Part shown: positions 25,436 to 34,569 of the stretch, piece by piece | Layout: each line of letters opens with the position of its first letter | How positions within the stretch are numbered: position 1 is the stretch's first letter | NCBI GenBank assembly: GCA_018676675.1 | Contig: JABHEG010000050.1 | Span: 62,001 to 126,000, forward strand | Source: Lentisphaerota bacterium | GTDB lineage: Bacteria; Verrucomicrobiota; Lentisphaeria; Oligosphaerales; JABHEG01 | DNA length: 64,000 nt | Direction of reading: 5' to 3' | Program-made: the position numbers and the translations under genes | The notes under the pieces: model-generated | Told to the model about the DNA's origin: nothing | Database searches by the model: none | What the model saw: only the letters and a program-made list of their open reading frames with translations

Positions 25436-25481
25436 CCCCCTTAGCCCGTCGAATGGGCTCACGTCGAAGCCCTTTGGGTGG

Positions 25482-25516
25482 TCTATTCATGAACCGCCCC
25501 CCGGTTCATGAATAGA
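25482..25516. repeat. Perfect 15-bp inverted repeat
   Basis: tctattcatgaaccg (25482-25496) and its exact complement (25502-25516) flank the loop ccccc, eleven bases beyond the stop codon of the minus-strand O-antigen-ligase-like gene. It could end that transcript, but no T-tract follows on that strand. Confidence 0.85.
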
Positions 25517-25527
25517 GCCGATTAGGC

Positions 25528-27306
25528 TCACAGCTCCGAGAATCGGCGCTGCAGGGCCTGGATGTCCGGATCGTGCGGATACCACTCCAACGCGCGCTCC
25601 AGGGCCTCCCGGGCACTCTTCACATCTCCCACCCGCAGGAGGCTCTCACAGAGAAGTCGCTGATAAGCAGAGCGGTGCGGGACCACCCGGCATGCTTCTT
25701 CGAACGCCCGCACCGCGACCGCGGACTGCCCTTTCCGCCGCGCCGTACGCCCCAACAGGGCCCACGGGTACGGACTCAGGGGGAGCCGTGCCGCTGCATC
25801 CTCCGCCAAACGCTCAACATAGGCAACCGTCGCCTGAGGGCGTTCATACCACGAATGGAGCCTCTGGTAAGCCATCTCGCCAGGGACCCGCCAGAGACTC
25901 GCAAGCGAAAGTAGAGCCATCCCGACAAGCACGGAACGCACCCCTTTCGCTCGGCCATCAGGACAGGCGCCATGCTCCGCCGCCTCCCGACTCGGAACGG
26001 GGACGTAGAGGGGCATCGCGGCAGCCAGCATGAGCGTCCCCGGGATCTGGAAATTGAAGTCGAGAAGTGTGTGCGTACCCCACCCCAGAAGCCCGATCAG
26101 CAAGGCCAGTGCATCCACGTCGTCAGTGCCTGAAGAACCCACGAGTCGACGCAACGCCAGGACCACGGGAACACCAAGGCACAGGCAAGCCGCAAGCGCT
26201 GCCAGGACGCCCGCCTGCGAAGCACAGTTGAGGACCATGTTGTGGGGGAGTCTGGCTTCTTCAGTGTTGGGGGGTTTGAGTCTCATGTAGTTGGGGAAGA
26301 ACTCCCCCAGTCCCACCCCCGTGACCGGATGAGCCGCAAACATCCGAGCCGCGCCGGTGTAGTAGTGGCCACGAGCCGTCAAGGAATTGATCTTGGATCG
26401 CCCCCGGCTGGCCAAAATGAACAGAGCGGAGGCGGCAAGAAAGCAGGCGAGCACGACCGGAAGCCGCCAGCGACGCAGCGGAGGAAAAACGAGGGTACCC
26501 GCGACAACAGCAAAACCAAGCGCCAGCATCCCGGCCCGGCTGGATGAGAACCACAACGCCCCGCCAAGCGCCAACACGCCAACGCCGAGAAAGAGGGTCC
26601 GACTGACGCGGGTTGGGGAAAAATGCCCTCCCCAACGCCCCAACGTCAGCAACACAAGCGGTCCTGTGAGCAGGAGGTGAGCAGCAAAGCTGTTCGGGTA
26701 GACGAAAGGACCAAAAGCACGCCCTTGCTCGACTCGGCTCCGCAGTGCCTCCGGCGGAGGCAATCCCAACCGGCGAGCCTGCTCCTCCGCGAAACGCAGC
26801 GTCTCCTCCAACCCCCACAGCTTCTGCCACCAGCCACTCCGGCACGCCAGGAGCGTGCCCACCACGACACCTGCGACAAGGCATCGGCGGACGCCATCAT
26901 CATGCTGGATTGCCACCCACACTGCCAGCACGTATGTAACGACCCCGAGAACATGCCATAGCAACAGCAACGCGGCGTCCCATTCCGTCGTACGCAGAAG
27001 CCCCGGCAGCAGGGCCAACAGCAAGAGCGCCCAGATCCCGGGGATGATGGCCGTGCGGGGATGAACGCGACGGACGGGGTAGACGCAAAGGGTCACGAGC
27101 AGACAGCCGCCCGAGAAGGCCGGCATGAAAAAAGGGGGCCAACTTCCCAACACCCAATCCCAACCGGACGTGGGGAACAGAGAAATTTCGGACACGCCGA
27201 CGACCGTACCGAACTTAAGAGGGGCAAGAATAGCGGTAAGCGTGAGTGCGCAGCGCACAACGACCCACCCGCGAGGCCTCGTCGTTGTCCCTTGCTCTGA
27301 TGCCAC
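25528..27306 (-). CDS. O-antigen ligase (Wzy_C)-like membrane protein with C-terminal TPR
   Basis: A 592-residue protein with about ten to twelve transmembrane helices followed by a soluble tetratricopeptide-like tail (about residues 470-592; RAFEEACRVVPHRSAYQ, REALERALEWYPHDP). The large external loop and the segment AHPVTGVGLGEFFPNYM followed by LPHNMVLNCASQAG is the Wzy_C motif of O-antigen ligases and polymerases, which transfer polysaccharide chains in the periplasm. GTG at 27306 is chosen because GGGAG precedes it and because a longer frame would overlap the ricT-like gene. The TPR tail is a common extension in planctomycete-like phyla. Confidence 0.85.
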   Translation of the reverse strand: MASEQGTTTRPRGWVVVRCALTLTAILAPLKFGTVVGVSEISLFPTSGWDWVLGSWPPFFMPAFSGGCLLVTLCVYPVRRVHPRTAIIPGIWALLLLALLPGLLRTTEWDAALLLLWHVLGVVTYVLAVWVAIQHDDGVRRCLVAGVVVGTLLACRSGWWQKLWGLEETLRFAEEQARRLGLPPPEALRSRVEQGRAFGPFVYPNSFAAHLLLTGPLVLLTLGRWGGHFSPTRVSRTLFLGVGVLALGGALWFSSSRAGMLALGFAVVAGTLVFPPLRRWRLPVVLACFLAASALFILASRGRSKINSLTARGHYYTGAARMFAAHPVTGVGLGEFFPNYMRLKPPNTEEARLPHNMVLNCASQAGVLAALAACLCLGVPVVLALRRLVGSSGTDDVDALALLIGLLGWGTHTLLDFNFQIPGTLMLAAAMPLYVPVPSREAAEHGACPDGRAKGVRSVLVGMALLSLASLWRVPGEMAYQRLHSWYERPQATVAYVERLAEDAAARLPLSPYPWALLGRTARRKGQSAVAVRAFEEACRVVPHRSAYQRLLCESLLRVGDVKSAREALERALEWYPHDPDIQALQRRFSEL

Positions 27307-27370
27307 GTGAACCTGCTCCCTGCGGTAACAAGACGCATTGTCCGCAAGAGCAGGACAATGTGGGGGCCGC

Positions 27371-28273
27371 TCAGCCTTCCTCGCGACGCTGGTCATTCGG
27401 GCGCCGCCGCAACGGCTCGAGTTGCACTTTGTCCAGCGGATACTCCCGCTTCTCGCCAGCCGGGTCGTCCAGGGTGACAAGCGCTTTGCGGTTGTCGCGG
27501 TCCCATGTCGCCACGATCCCGGGACCGTCAGGTGTCCTGCAGGCACGGTTCTCTTTCTCCGCACGAAGGCGTTCGCGCTCGCACTCGCGGTACCAGTCCG
27601 ACTCATAGTTCAGACAGCACTTCAGACGACCGCAGGCACCGGAAATCGTAGCCGGATTGAGAGAAAGCCCCTGCTGTTTGGCCATCTTGACGTTGATACT
27701 GACAAAACGTTTCAGAAACGTCGAGCAGCAGAACGCTCTGCCGCAAGCCCCGATTCCGCCCTGGATTCCTGCCTCGTCACGGACGCCAATCTGGCGCAGC
27801 TCAACCCGGGTGTGCAGTTCACGGGAAAGATCACGAAGCAACTCGCGGAAGTCAATCCGCCCCTCGGCCGAGAACTGAAAGACCACCAGTCGCTTATCGA
27901 ACGAGTAGTGGGTGCTGACCAGCTTCATCGGCAGGTTCTGCCTCGCAATCTGGTCTGCCGCCGACCTCTGCATCGAGCGAGCCCGCACCTCATTTTCATG
28001 GGCCTTGCTCTTGTCCACCAACGTCGCCCGACGGAGGATCCGGGGAATCCGCTGCCCCTCGATGCGGCGCCCTTTGCTGGATTGCGTGTACTTCTCCTGA
28101 GCCTGCTTCTCATCCACAGGGCCGCTGTCGTTGCAGCGTGAAACTGTGCCAATGTCCTGGTAGCGATCGCAGCGGACGATGACTTCGTCCCCCTTCTTGA
28201 GATGAAGTGCTTCATCAGCAAGACAGTCGTAGTCCAGTCCCGGGCCAACAGAAACGTGATATAGACATTTCAT
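27371..28273 (-). CDS. ricT: RicT-like PSP1-domain protein
   Basis: A 300-residue PSP1-domain protein (RicT/YaaT family). The N-terminal part has MKCLYHVSVGPGL; the PSP1 core contains LVSTHYSFDKRLVVFQFSAE and RVELRQIGVRDEAG. Two cysteine groups, ACGRAFCCSTF and ACGRLKCCLNYE, are the ligands known in the family to bind Fe-S clusters. In B. subtilis RicT works with RicA and RicF in RNase Y-dependent mRNA processing; partners are not in the window. About 50 C-terminal residues are charged. The gene lies 64 bases upstream of the O-antigen-ligase-like gene. Confidence 0.9.
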   Translation of the reverse strand: MKCLYHVSVGPGLDYDCLADEALHLKKGDEVIVRCDRYQDIGTVSRCNDSGPVDEKQAQEKYTQSSKGRRIEGQRIPRILRRATLVDKSKAHENEVRARSMQRSAADQIARQNLPMKLVSTHYSFDKRLVVFQFSAEGRIDFRELLRDLSRELHTRVELRQIGVRDEAGIQGGIGACGRAFCCSTFLKRFVSINVKMAKQQGLSLNPATISGACGRLKCCLNYESDWYRECERERLRAEKENRACRTPDGPGIVATWDRDNRKALVTLDDPAGEKREYPLDKVQLEPLRRRPNDQRREEG

Positions 28274-28564
28274 GAAAACGAAACCTTACGCACATTTCTC
28301 CAATCGACAAAAGGCACTACCATAGCGCGCACTCTCCGCATTGCTCACGGAACGATGCCCATCGGGGTCACGCTCCCAGGCCATGGCTTACGAGCATCCC
28401 AACCCGTTCACCTGAAATGCCCACACTCCCAGCCTCACTCCCGTTCTCGGTCAACCGGGCAACCGAAAAGCAAGTGGCCCTTCGACACATCCAGGATTCG
28501 GAGCGAATCGGGGAAATCGATCGCGCCAACCTGCCCCCGAAACCACAGGCAGAAGTCGCCAGCG

Positions 28565-29968
28565 TCAGACCAAGGTGACGTCGTAGCCCAGGTACTTCTC
28601 CCAGGCTTCCAGAAGCGCCCCTGAGACATGCCCAGGAGACACACTGGTATGGTGACGATGCCCCAGGTAGCCGACCGTCTGCAGGACGTCCTGCAGTTGC
28701 GCGATTTCAGCAACCCCCGCGCAACCGAAGAAGTCGTCGGGAATGGGGTCCTCGGTGAAGCGTCCTTCGCCAAGATAGAAGCACAGTTCGCCAGCATCGG
28801 TCAGCATGCTACTGAAGGTAAACGGGGTGGGGGCAATGCGGCCTTCGTTGCAGCCATAGCTGCATCCTTCACCAACGGCATTGGCCAGGATCGCATGGTC
28901 TGAGATCGTCCCACGTTCAACCATCAAGCTCTGCGCGACCGAGCCGCAGTGGAAGAGAATGCACTTATCCTCCTCATCTCCATAGTTGTTGTTCCAGTCG
29001 AGACAGATCGACGGCTTTCCCGTGGCCAACTGTAGGCCATACATGGTCACCGCGTTGCCGACGTCAACTTCGCACGCTGCGGCCATTCCACTGTCGTTGA
29101 GGGCGCTCAAGAGCACACAGGGCGAAATCCCCAACTGTTCCTGCATCTCAACCCAGCAACGCAGGGCCAGGGCATCGAGTCCACACTCTTCAACCATCTG
29201 ATCCAGGACAACGGCCAGGCGCACGATCTGATCGAAGGAAGGGTCGGGCGTGCCCGCCCAGCAGGTGTAATTGCGCAGCGCCTCGGCTTTGTCCTTGAAA
29301 ACGGCCTCATCTGCGCCGAGCAGTTTCATCCGGTGAAAGACGCCCGACAGATCGAACGTTTCCATCGTGATATTGTGTCGCTGCAAGGCGAGCTCATCAA
29401 TACGGACGGTTTTGAATGCCGTCGTGCGTGCCCCGATTGCACCGACCGTCATCTCCTTCATCCCTGAGTGGACGCGACACACGCGGTCGAAGAAGTCCAC
29501 GTTCTCGGCGAACGCCGGGGAATTCGGATGAACCGTGTGTGGCTTCAGCGCCGTAAACGGAAGACCATATTGGCAGAAGACATCCATGATGGAAAACTTG
29601 CCGCAGAACGCATCGCGACGGAGCGCCGGTGCCATGCGGTCCAGTTCATCCGGATATGCCTGGATCAGGATTGGTACGCCGCAGTCCTTCAGGGCAGCAA
29701 TCGCCCCGGTCTCGTCCCCAAAGTTGGGGAGACACAGTACCACGCCACTGTATTCGCCCCGGTGTTCACGCAGGAAGTTTGCGTAGATCTCCCCTTCCGC
29801 GGGAGTCTCGATCGCCCCATGGCGCGTTGCTTCCGCGGGAGGCGAGATTGTGCCGTGTCCAAGGGCTTGAAGTCGCTCAGTCAGTTCCTGTCGGGCACTG
29901 GCCTGAAGCGAGGCCGGAAAGAACCCGCGGTTCCCGAAGAGAAGTGCGAACGTCGTTTTCGTAGTCAT
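28565..29968 (-). CDS. L-fucose/L-arabinose isomerase-family protein
   Basis: A 467-residue protein of the FucI/AraA-like isomerase fold. Marks include VVLCLPNFGDETGAIAAL, the phrase IGARTTAFKTVRIDE, ALRCWVEMQEQLGISPC with a metal-site glutamate, and a C-terminal DAGELCFYLGEGRFT region with a histidine pair (GHRHHTS). Members isomerise aldoses or have unknown sugar substrates. The next gene upstream, 36 bases away on the same strand, encodes a class II aldolase, so the pair probably forms a short sugar-catabolism operon. The kinase step expected between isomerase and aldolase is not visible here. Confidence 0.8.
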   Translation of the reverse strand: MTTKTTFALLFGNRGFFPASLQASARQELTERLQALGHGTISPPAEATRHGAIETPAEGEIYANFLREHRGEYSGVVLCLPNFGDETGAIAALKDCGVPILIQAYPDELDRMAPALRRDAFCGKFSIMDVFCQYGLPFTALKPHTVHPNSPAFAENVDFFDRVCRVHSGMKEMTVGAIGARTTAFKTVRIDELALQRHNITMETFDLSGVFHRMKLLGADEAVFKDKAEALRNYTCWAGTPDPSFDQIVRLAVVLDQMVEECGLDALALRCWVEMQEQLGISPCVLLSALNDSGMAAACEVDVGNAVTMYGLQLATGKPSICLDWNNNYGDEEDKCILFHCGSVAQSLMVERGTISDHAILANAVGEGCSYGCNEGRIAPTPFTFSSMLTDAGELCFYLGEGRFTEDPIPDDFFGCAGVAEIAQLQDVLQTVGYLGHRHHTSVSPGHVSGALLEAWEKYLGYDVTLV

Positions 29969-30004
29969 TGCGCCAATCCTCCTGTTTCAGCAAGAAATCC
30001 ACTA

Positions 30005-30967
30005 TCAGGCTGCGGTCGACGAGCCGCCCCGGAGCAGTGTGGCCGTACCGGCCACGCCCAGTTCGTCACGCACGACTTCCAGAGTCCGGGTGTAGACCGC
30101 TTCCCGCGCTGCCTCGACAGAGCGGGGCAAGGCCTGCTCATATGGCTGCCGGATTGCGGTGCCGACGTTGACCTTGGCAATCCCGTGAAGGACTGCCTCA
30201 CGAACGTAGTCCTGGGGAATCCCGGATCCCCCATGCAAGACGAGAGGCGCGTCGACCGCGGCACGAATCGTGTCGAGGTGCGGCACATTCAGGCGTGCGG
30301 CAATCTTCTCATCGTCCTTTCGGGCTGCTGAGATGGCCCCGTGCACGTTGCCGATCGCAACCGACAGCCAGTCAACCCCGGTCTGATCAACGAAGTCCCG
30401 GGCCTCTTCCGGTGCCGTGAAACCACGTCCGCTGGCGAAAAGCTCCTCGTATGGCGGCAACGGTCCGGCCTCATGCCCGAGAACAGCCCCGAGCTCGGCC
30501 TCGACAGGAACACCCGCAGCCTGGGCCAGCGCAACAACACGACGCGTCGCTTCCACGTTCTCCGCGAAGGGCAAGCGCGAACCATCAACCATCACCGAGT
30601 CGAACCCCAGCGCAAGAGCATCGCTGATGATCGCCTCGTAATCGACCCATTCATCATCTTCATCCAGGACGGGCACATGGTCAAGGTGAAGTCGCGTGCA
30701 CTCCCCCATCTTGACGCGCCGGTACTCATCCGCGATCGCTGCCGGGCTGCCAGCCTCGAACTTCTCCCACTCGAGTCGGGCCACGGCGATGAACCCAAGG
30801 CAATCGGTCTCGGTTAACGCCTGGACCACTGGCGCCATCATGGGCAAGTATGGGATATTGAAAGCCGGAATGACCGTACGCAAGCGCAGAGCCGCCCGCA
30901 TCAATGCGCGCGAATCACTGGACTCCATGCTCTCACCTGCCATCCCTGTGTCACTGGCCTTGATCAT
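30005..30967 (-). CDS. Class II fructose-bisphosphate/tagatose-bisphosphate-type aldolase
   Basis: A 320-residue zinc aldolase (FbaA/KbaY/GatY type). IPAFNIPY begins the first strand; the metal-binding histidine lies in LHLDHV, SVMVDGSRLPFAEN follows, EAELGAVLGHEAG holds the glutamate, and VLHGGSGIP with VNVGTAIRQPY bind phosphate and substrate. The ATG at 30967 is chosen because GGAGG precedes it by seven bases; a longer frame adds 16 residues. It probably cleaves a ketose bisphosphate made from the sugar handled by the isomerase-family neighbour; the exact sugar is unknown. Confidence 0.9.
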   Translation of the reverse strand: MIKASDTGMAGESMESSDSRALMRAALRLRTVIPAFNIPYLPMMAPVVQALTETDCLGFIAVARLEWEKFEAGSPAAIADEYRRVKMGECTRLHLDHVPVLDEDDEWVDYEAIISDALALGFDSVMVDGSRLPFAENVEATRRVVALAQAAGVPVEAELGAVLGHEAGPLPPYEELFASGRGFTAPEEARDFVDQTGVDWLSVAIGNVHGAISAARKDDEKIAARLNVPHLDTIRAAVDAPLVLHGGSGIPQDYVREAVLHGIAKVNVGTAIRQPYEQALPRSVEAAREAVYTRTLEVVRDELGVAGTATLLRGGSSTAA

Positions 30968-31267
30968 CCGTGGGACCTCCTCACATGCTGTGGTGCTGAA
31001 ATGCTGGAAACACAACTGGCTGGACGGACCGGTCCCGCCTCAGCAAAAATGTCATCGCCTCAAGCGGCAATCATTGCCTACGATAGTCCTCAAACAGCCA
31101 GACTCCATGCACCGGGCGACAAATGAACCCCGCTCTTGTTTTTGCCCCCTCGCGGCCTACCTTATCTCGTCCAGGCCGGGTCTTCTCAGCCGCCCCCAAG
31201 ACCGGCAGACGCCGGGCATTCCCCTGTCAATCGACCGGTTCGCCCTTTCCCCGGTTCGTACAGCACT

Positions 31268-32398
31268 ATGATTCCCAAACTGCTCAAACACTGGTTGACA
31301 TTGGCGTCCAAGATGGATGTCGTGATGCTGTTGCTTATGGCATTTCTACTCGCCACCGGCTGCGCCTTTATCTATGGTGTAGGGCAGAAGGCTGGTGGGA
31401 GGTTCACCTCATACTGGCTGGATCAGCTGCTCTTTGTTGGCCTTGGCAGCACGTGCTTCCTGGCCGTCTGTCTGATAGATTACCGCTTCCTCGGTCGCTG
31501 GTCGTGGCTGCTCTACCTCGGCAGCATCGTCCTGCTTTCGCTGGTCTGGTTGATCGGTTGGAGCGCCAACCAGGCCCAGAGCTGGCTTGTTCTCCCCGTC
31601 ATCGGGAAGCGCATCCAACCCGCCGAAATGGCCAAGCCGGCAACTGTCCTCTTTGCCGCCTGGGTGACGTCGCGGCCGATCCTGCTGGCAGGCAAACTGC
31701 GATTCGTTGTCCCGGCCCTCGCGGTTGCTGCCGTCCCAGTTGTCCTGATCGGCATGCAGCCCGACCTGGGAACCGCTCTGGTATTCGGTCCGGCCATCCT
31801 GTCCATCATTTTCATCGCGGGAGTTCCGTGGAAGTGGATCGCCGGAGCCGTGATTGCGGCGGGGCTCCTCGTTCGTCCCATTCACGACCGCCTGGATGAC
31901 CACCAAAAGGCCCGCATCCAGACGTTTCTCAATCCCTCGGCCGACGTCTCCGGTGTGAGCTGGAACGCTCACCAGTCTCTACTCGCGGTCGGCAGCGGCG
32001 GCATGACGGGTAAGGGATTCATGAAAGGCACCCAGCACGTTCTCGGCTTCCTGCCGCGAACCGTCGCCTCCACGGACTTCATCTTCTCGGTAATCGCGGA
32101 GGAACTCGGCTTCGTTGGTGCCCTCGCCATCGTCTGCTCGTTCATCGGCCTCGTCCTGTGTTGCCTGAGGACAGCCGCCCTGGCGTCGGACCCGCTGGGC
32201 GCCTTCGTAGCCGTGGGGATCGCTGCCATCTTCTTCACGCACGCGTATATCAATATTGGGATGACAATCCGGGCTGCCCCGATCATCGGCATCCCTCTGC
32301 CGTTCGTCAGCTACGGCGGCTCATTCCTGGTCAGCGCCATGATTCTTGCCGGCCTGGTCCAGAGCGTCCACGTCCGCCGAAAAGAACTGACAAACTAG
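31268..32398 (+). CDS. rodA: RodA/FtsW-family peptidoglycan glycosyltransferase
   Basis: A 376-residue SEDS protein with about ten transmembrane helices. The segment FLPRTVASTDFIFSVIAEELG carries the conserved aspartate of SEDS glycosyltransferases, and IGKRIQPAEMAKPA matches the QPSEL.K motif; the end IGIPLPFVSYGGSF is the C-terminal signature. Length and the Q/E pattern fit RodA better than FtsW, but no mre or pbp gene is next to it to decide. I start at ATG 31268, where the protein begins like RodA; a longer frame adds 44 residues without character. hflX follows 29 bases downstream. Confidence 0.88.
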   Translation: MIPKLLKHWLTLASKMDVVMLLLMAFLLATGCAFIYGVGQKAGGRFTSYWLDQLLFVGLGSTCFLAVCLIDYRFLGRWSWLLYLGSIVLLSLVWLIGWSANQAQSWLVLPVIGKRIQPAEMAKPATVLFAAWVTSRPILLAGKLRFVVPALAVAAVPVVLIGMQPDLGTALVFGPAILSIIFIAGVPWKWIAGAVIAAGLLVRPIHDRLDDHQKARIQTFLNPSADVSGVSWNAHQSLLAVGSGGMTGKGFMKGTQHVLGFLPRTVASTDFIFSVIAEELGFVGALAIVCSFIGLVLCCLRTAALASDPLGAFVAVGIAAIFFTHAYINIGMTIRAAPIIGIPLPFVSYGGSFLVSAMILAGLVQSVHVRRKELTN

Positions 32399-32427
32399 GA
32401 AACACCCCCGTCCAGGAAAGGACACAC

Positions 32428-33738
32428 TTGAGTCAGCACCACCAAGATATGCAGGAAACGGCCAAACCCGGAGCAACCGCGTTCCTCGTTGGCGTCCGCC
32501 TCCCAGGAATGGAAGATGACGAGGTGGCTGATCTGCTCAACGAACTCGACGAGCTGAGCCAGACGTGGGGACTCAAGGTGGTCGGACAGACCACTGTCCG
32601 GGTCCGTAAACCCCAGGCACAGCTGCTCGTTGGGAGTGGCCAGGCCACGGACATCTCAGGCCAAGCCCAGGCATGCGGCGCGGACGTCATCGTGTTTGAC
32701 GAGGTCCTCTCCCCCTCTCAACAGCGAAACTGGGAACGGGTCGGGAAAAGCGCTGTGATTGACCGCCAGGAAGTCATCCTCGGCATTTTTGCCTCGCGCG
32801 CTCAGACGCGAGAAGCCAGCCTGCAGGTAGCCCTGGCGCAGGCTCACTACGAGCTACCCCGACTCAAGCGTCGATGGACACACCTTTCCCGGCAGCGCGG
32901 CATGCGCGGCGGAATGGGGCTGAGAGGCGAGGGAGAACAACAGATCGAGGTGGATGCCCGCCTGGTCAAGACACGCATCGTGCGCCTGCAGGAACAGTTG
33001 AATGTGGTCAGCAGCCAGCGAGCCGTCCAGCGCAGCCGCCGACTCCGGCGCCCGATCCCCGTAGCCGCAATTGTCGGCTATACGAACGCTGGGAAGTCGT
33101 CCTTGTTGAACGCCTTGACAGAAGCTCAGGTCCTCACAGAGGACAAGCTGTTCGCCACCCTTGATCCGACCGTGCGGAGAGTCTCTCTCCCGAACCGACA
33201 AGAGTTGCTCCTTGGGGACACGGTTGGCTTCATCCGCAAGCTGCCCCACCTGCTCATCCAGGCGTTCAAAGCCACCCTCGAGGAAACAGCCATGGCAGAC
33301 TTCCTCATCGAAGTCGTTGACGCCTCGAGTCCACACACCGACGATCATCACCAAACGACCCGACGCGTACTGGGCGAACTGGGAGCCGGCGATAAGCATG
33401 TGATGACCGTGCTCAACAAGATCGATCTGCTCCCCGATCCCATCGCACGAAGACGACTTCAACGGCATTTCCCGGGCTCCGTCCTGGTCTCGGCTCGGAC
33501 CGGAGAAGGGCTTGAAGAACTCGTCGAAGCCCTGGCCGACGAGCTGGGCCGGATGCTGCGGACAATCGACCTCTTCATACCCCACAGTCGCTACGACGTT
33601 GTCGCCAAACTGCACCGCACCAGCCGGATCGTTTCCGAGCGCCACGAGGACGATGGTATCGCCATCTCAGCTGCTGTCCCGCATGATGTCCTCCCAAGCG
33701 TCGAGAATTTTCTTTCGCAAAATGACGTTACCTGTTGA
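32428..33738 (+). CDS. hflX: GTPase HflX
   Basis: A 436-residue HflX GTPase, which binds the large ribosomal subunit and rescues stalled or stressed ribosomes. The N-terminal domain has LLVGSGQ and DEVLSPSQQRN, the middle has the HflX-specific helical region, and the G domain shows GYTNAGKSS (G1), DTVGFIRKLP (G3) and NKIDLL (G4). I start at TTG 32428 because AGGAAAGGA precedes it; ATG 32449 is an alternative with a poor site. The promoter of the coaE operon overlaps the stop codon. Confidence 0.95.
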   Translation: MSQHHQDMQETAKPGATAFLVGVRLPGMEDDEVADLLNELDELSQTWGLKVVGQTTVRVRKPQAQLLVGSGQATDISGQAQACGADVIVFDEVLSPSQQRNWERVGKSAVIDRQEVILGIFASRAQTREASLQVALAQAHYELPRLKRRWTHLSRQRGMRGGMGLRGEGEQQIEVDARLVKTRIVRLQEQLNVVSSQRAVQRSRRLRRPIPVAAIVGYTNAGKSSLLNALTEAQVLTEDKLFATLDPTVRRVSLPNRQELLLGDTVGFIRKLPHLLIQAFKATLEETAMADFLIEVVDASSPHTDDHHQTTRRVLGELGAGDKHVMTVLNKIDLLPDPIARRRLQRHFPGSVLVSARTGEGLEELVEALADELGRMLRTIDLFIPHSRYDVVAKLHRTSRIVSERHEDDGIAISAAVPHDVLPSVENFLSQNDVTC

Positions 33739-33763
33739 CGGGCAATGGGTGAGCCGCTATAAT
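33735..33763 (+). promoter_or_regulatory. Near-consensus sigma-70 promoter upstream of coaE
   Basis: TTGACG (33735-33740) and a perfect TATAAT (33758-33763) are separated by 17 bases. The -35 overlaps the hflX stop codon. Transcription should begin near 33770 and read through coaE-rho-zinc ribbon-parE-parC. The resulting 5' leader of about 175 bases contains a 7-bp hairpin (33858-33877); it matches no riboswitch that I recognise. Confidence 0.75.
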
Positions 33764-33944
33764 ACGGAGAAAGCTGAGGGAATCACCGCTCCAAACAGGG
33801 TGTCCCGAAAGCTGTTTTGAGTTCATCCACTATCCCCTACTGCCAGAAGCTGATCCGGTCCCGTTGTGTCACGGGACGTTCTCATTCACTCATGGGTGAC
33901 TGCCTAAGCGCTCGCCTCCTGTCTCGGCAAAGGCCTTTGACCCA

Positions 33945-34556
33945 ATGCATTTGGTTGGGGTAACCGGTGGCATCGGCGCAGGTAAGACAACGGTCCTGAG
34001 GCATCTTCATTCCTTCAACGCCCGAACCGTCGATGCAGACACCCTCGTTCACGAACTTTACGCTCCGGGAACTCGTGTGTTCCGTGGCGTATTGCGACGC
34101 TGGGGCAGCGATGTCACCACTGTCAATGGGGATATAGACCGAGCCGCCGTTGCTCGACTCGTTTTCGCTGATAAAGACGAACTCGAGTGGCTCAACAGGC
34201 TGGTCCATCCGTGCGTCAGACAGCGGATTCGGGAAATCGCAGAACAGCAGCCAACCCCGCTCTTCTGCGCAATCCCATTGCTGTTCGAAGTCGGATGGGA
34301 GCGTGACATACGAACAACGATCTCAGTGTGGTGTCCGCCGGAAACTCAGCGTAGCCGCCTGCGTTCGCGCGGTTGGACAGATGAACACATAGATGAACGA
34401 CTCGCACATCAACTCAGTATGGACGAGAAACTGCGGCGAGCTGATTACGGCATTATCAACAATGGCTCGCAAGAAATGCTCCGAGAACAGTGTATAGCCG
34501 TCTACCAACGAGTCATGACTGACATGGCAAAGGGCAGACGAAACGCGAAGAACTGA
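33945..34556 (+). CDS. coaE: Dephospho-CoA kinase
   Basis: A 203-residue P-loop kinase that makes coenzyme A in the last biosynthetic step. The start is GVTGGIGAGKTT (Walker A), then VDADTLVHEL, LVHPCVRQRIRE, and the lid LRSRGWTDEHIDERLAHQL with IINNGS at the end, all diagnostic of CoaE. Length is normal. It is the first gene of an operon with rho, 14 bases upstream of it, from a strong promoter at 33.7 kb. Confidence 0.95.
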   Translation: MHLVGVTGGIGAGKTTVLRHLHSFNARTVDADTLVHELYAPGTRVFRGVLRRWGSDVTTVNGDIDRAAVARLVFADKDELEWLNRLVHPCVRQRIREIAEQQPTPLFCAIPLLFEVGWERDIRTTISVWCPPETQRSRLRSRGWTDEHIDERLAHQLSMDEKLRRADYGIINNGSQEMLREQCIAVYQRVMTDMAKGRRNAKN

Positions 34557-34569
34557 AGGGTGACAAGGT

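Noticed and set aside
28274..28320. TTGTCG and TAAGGT just upstream of the ricT-like gene as a promoter
   Set aside because: The spacer is 16 and the -10 would leave almost no leader; AAGG there is better explained as the ribosome-binding site.
28435..28564. Possible coding remnant beyond the isomerase-family gene (minus strand)
   Set aside because: The frame is open and reads plausibly for about 40 residues, but it lacks a start of its own, a recognisable family and a link to the isomerase frame.
33858..33877. Hairpin before coaE considered as a terminator of hflX
   Set aside because: No T-tract follows, and it lies downstream of the near-consensus promoter, so it belongs to the coaE leader.
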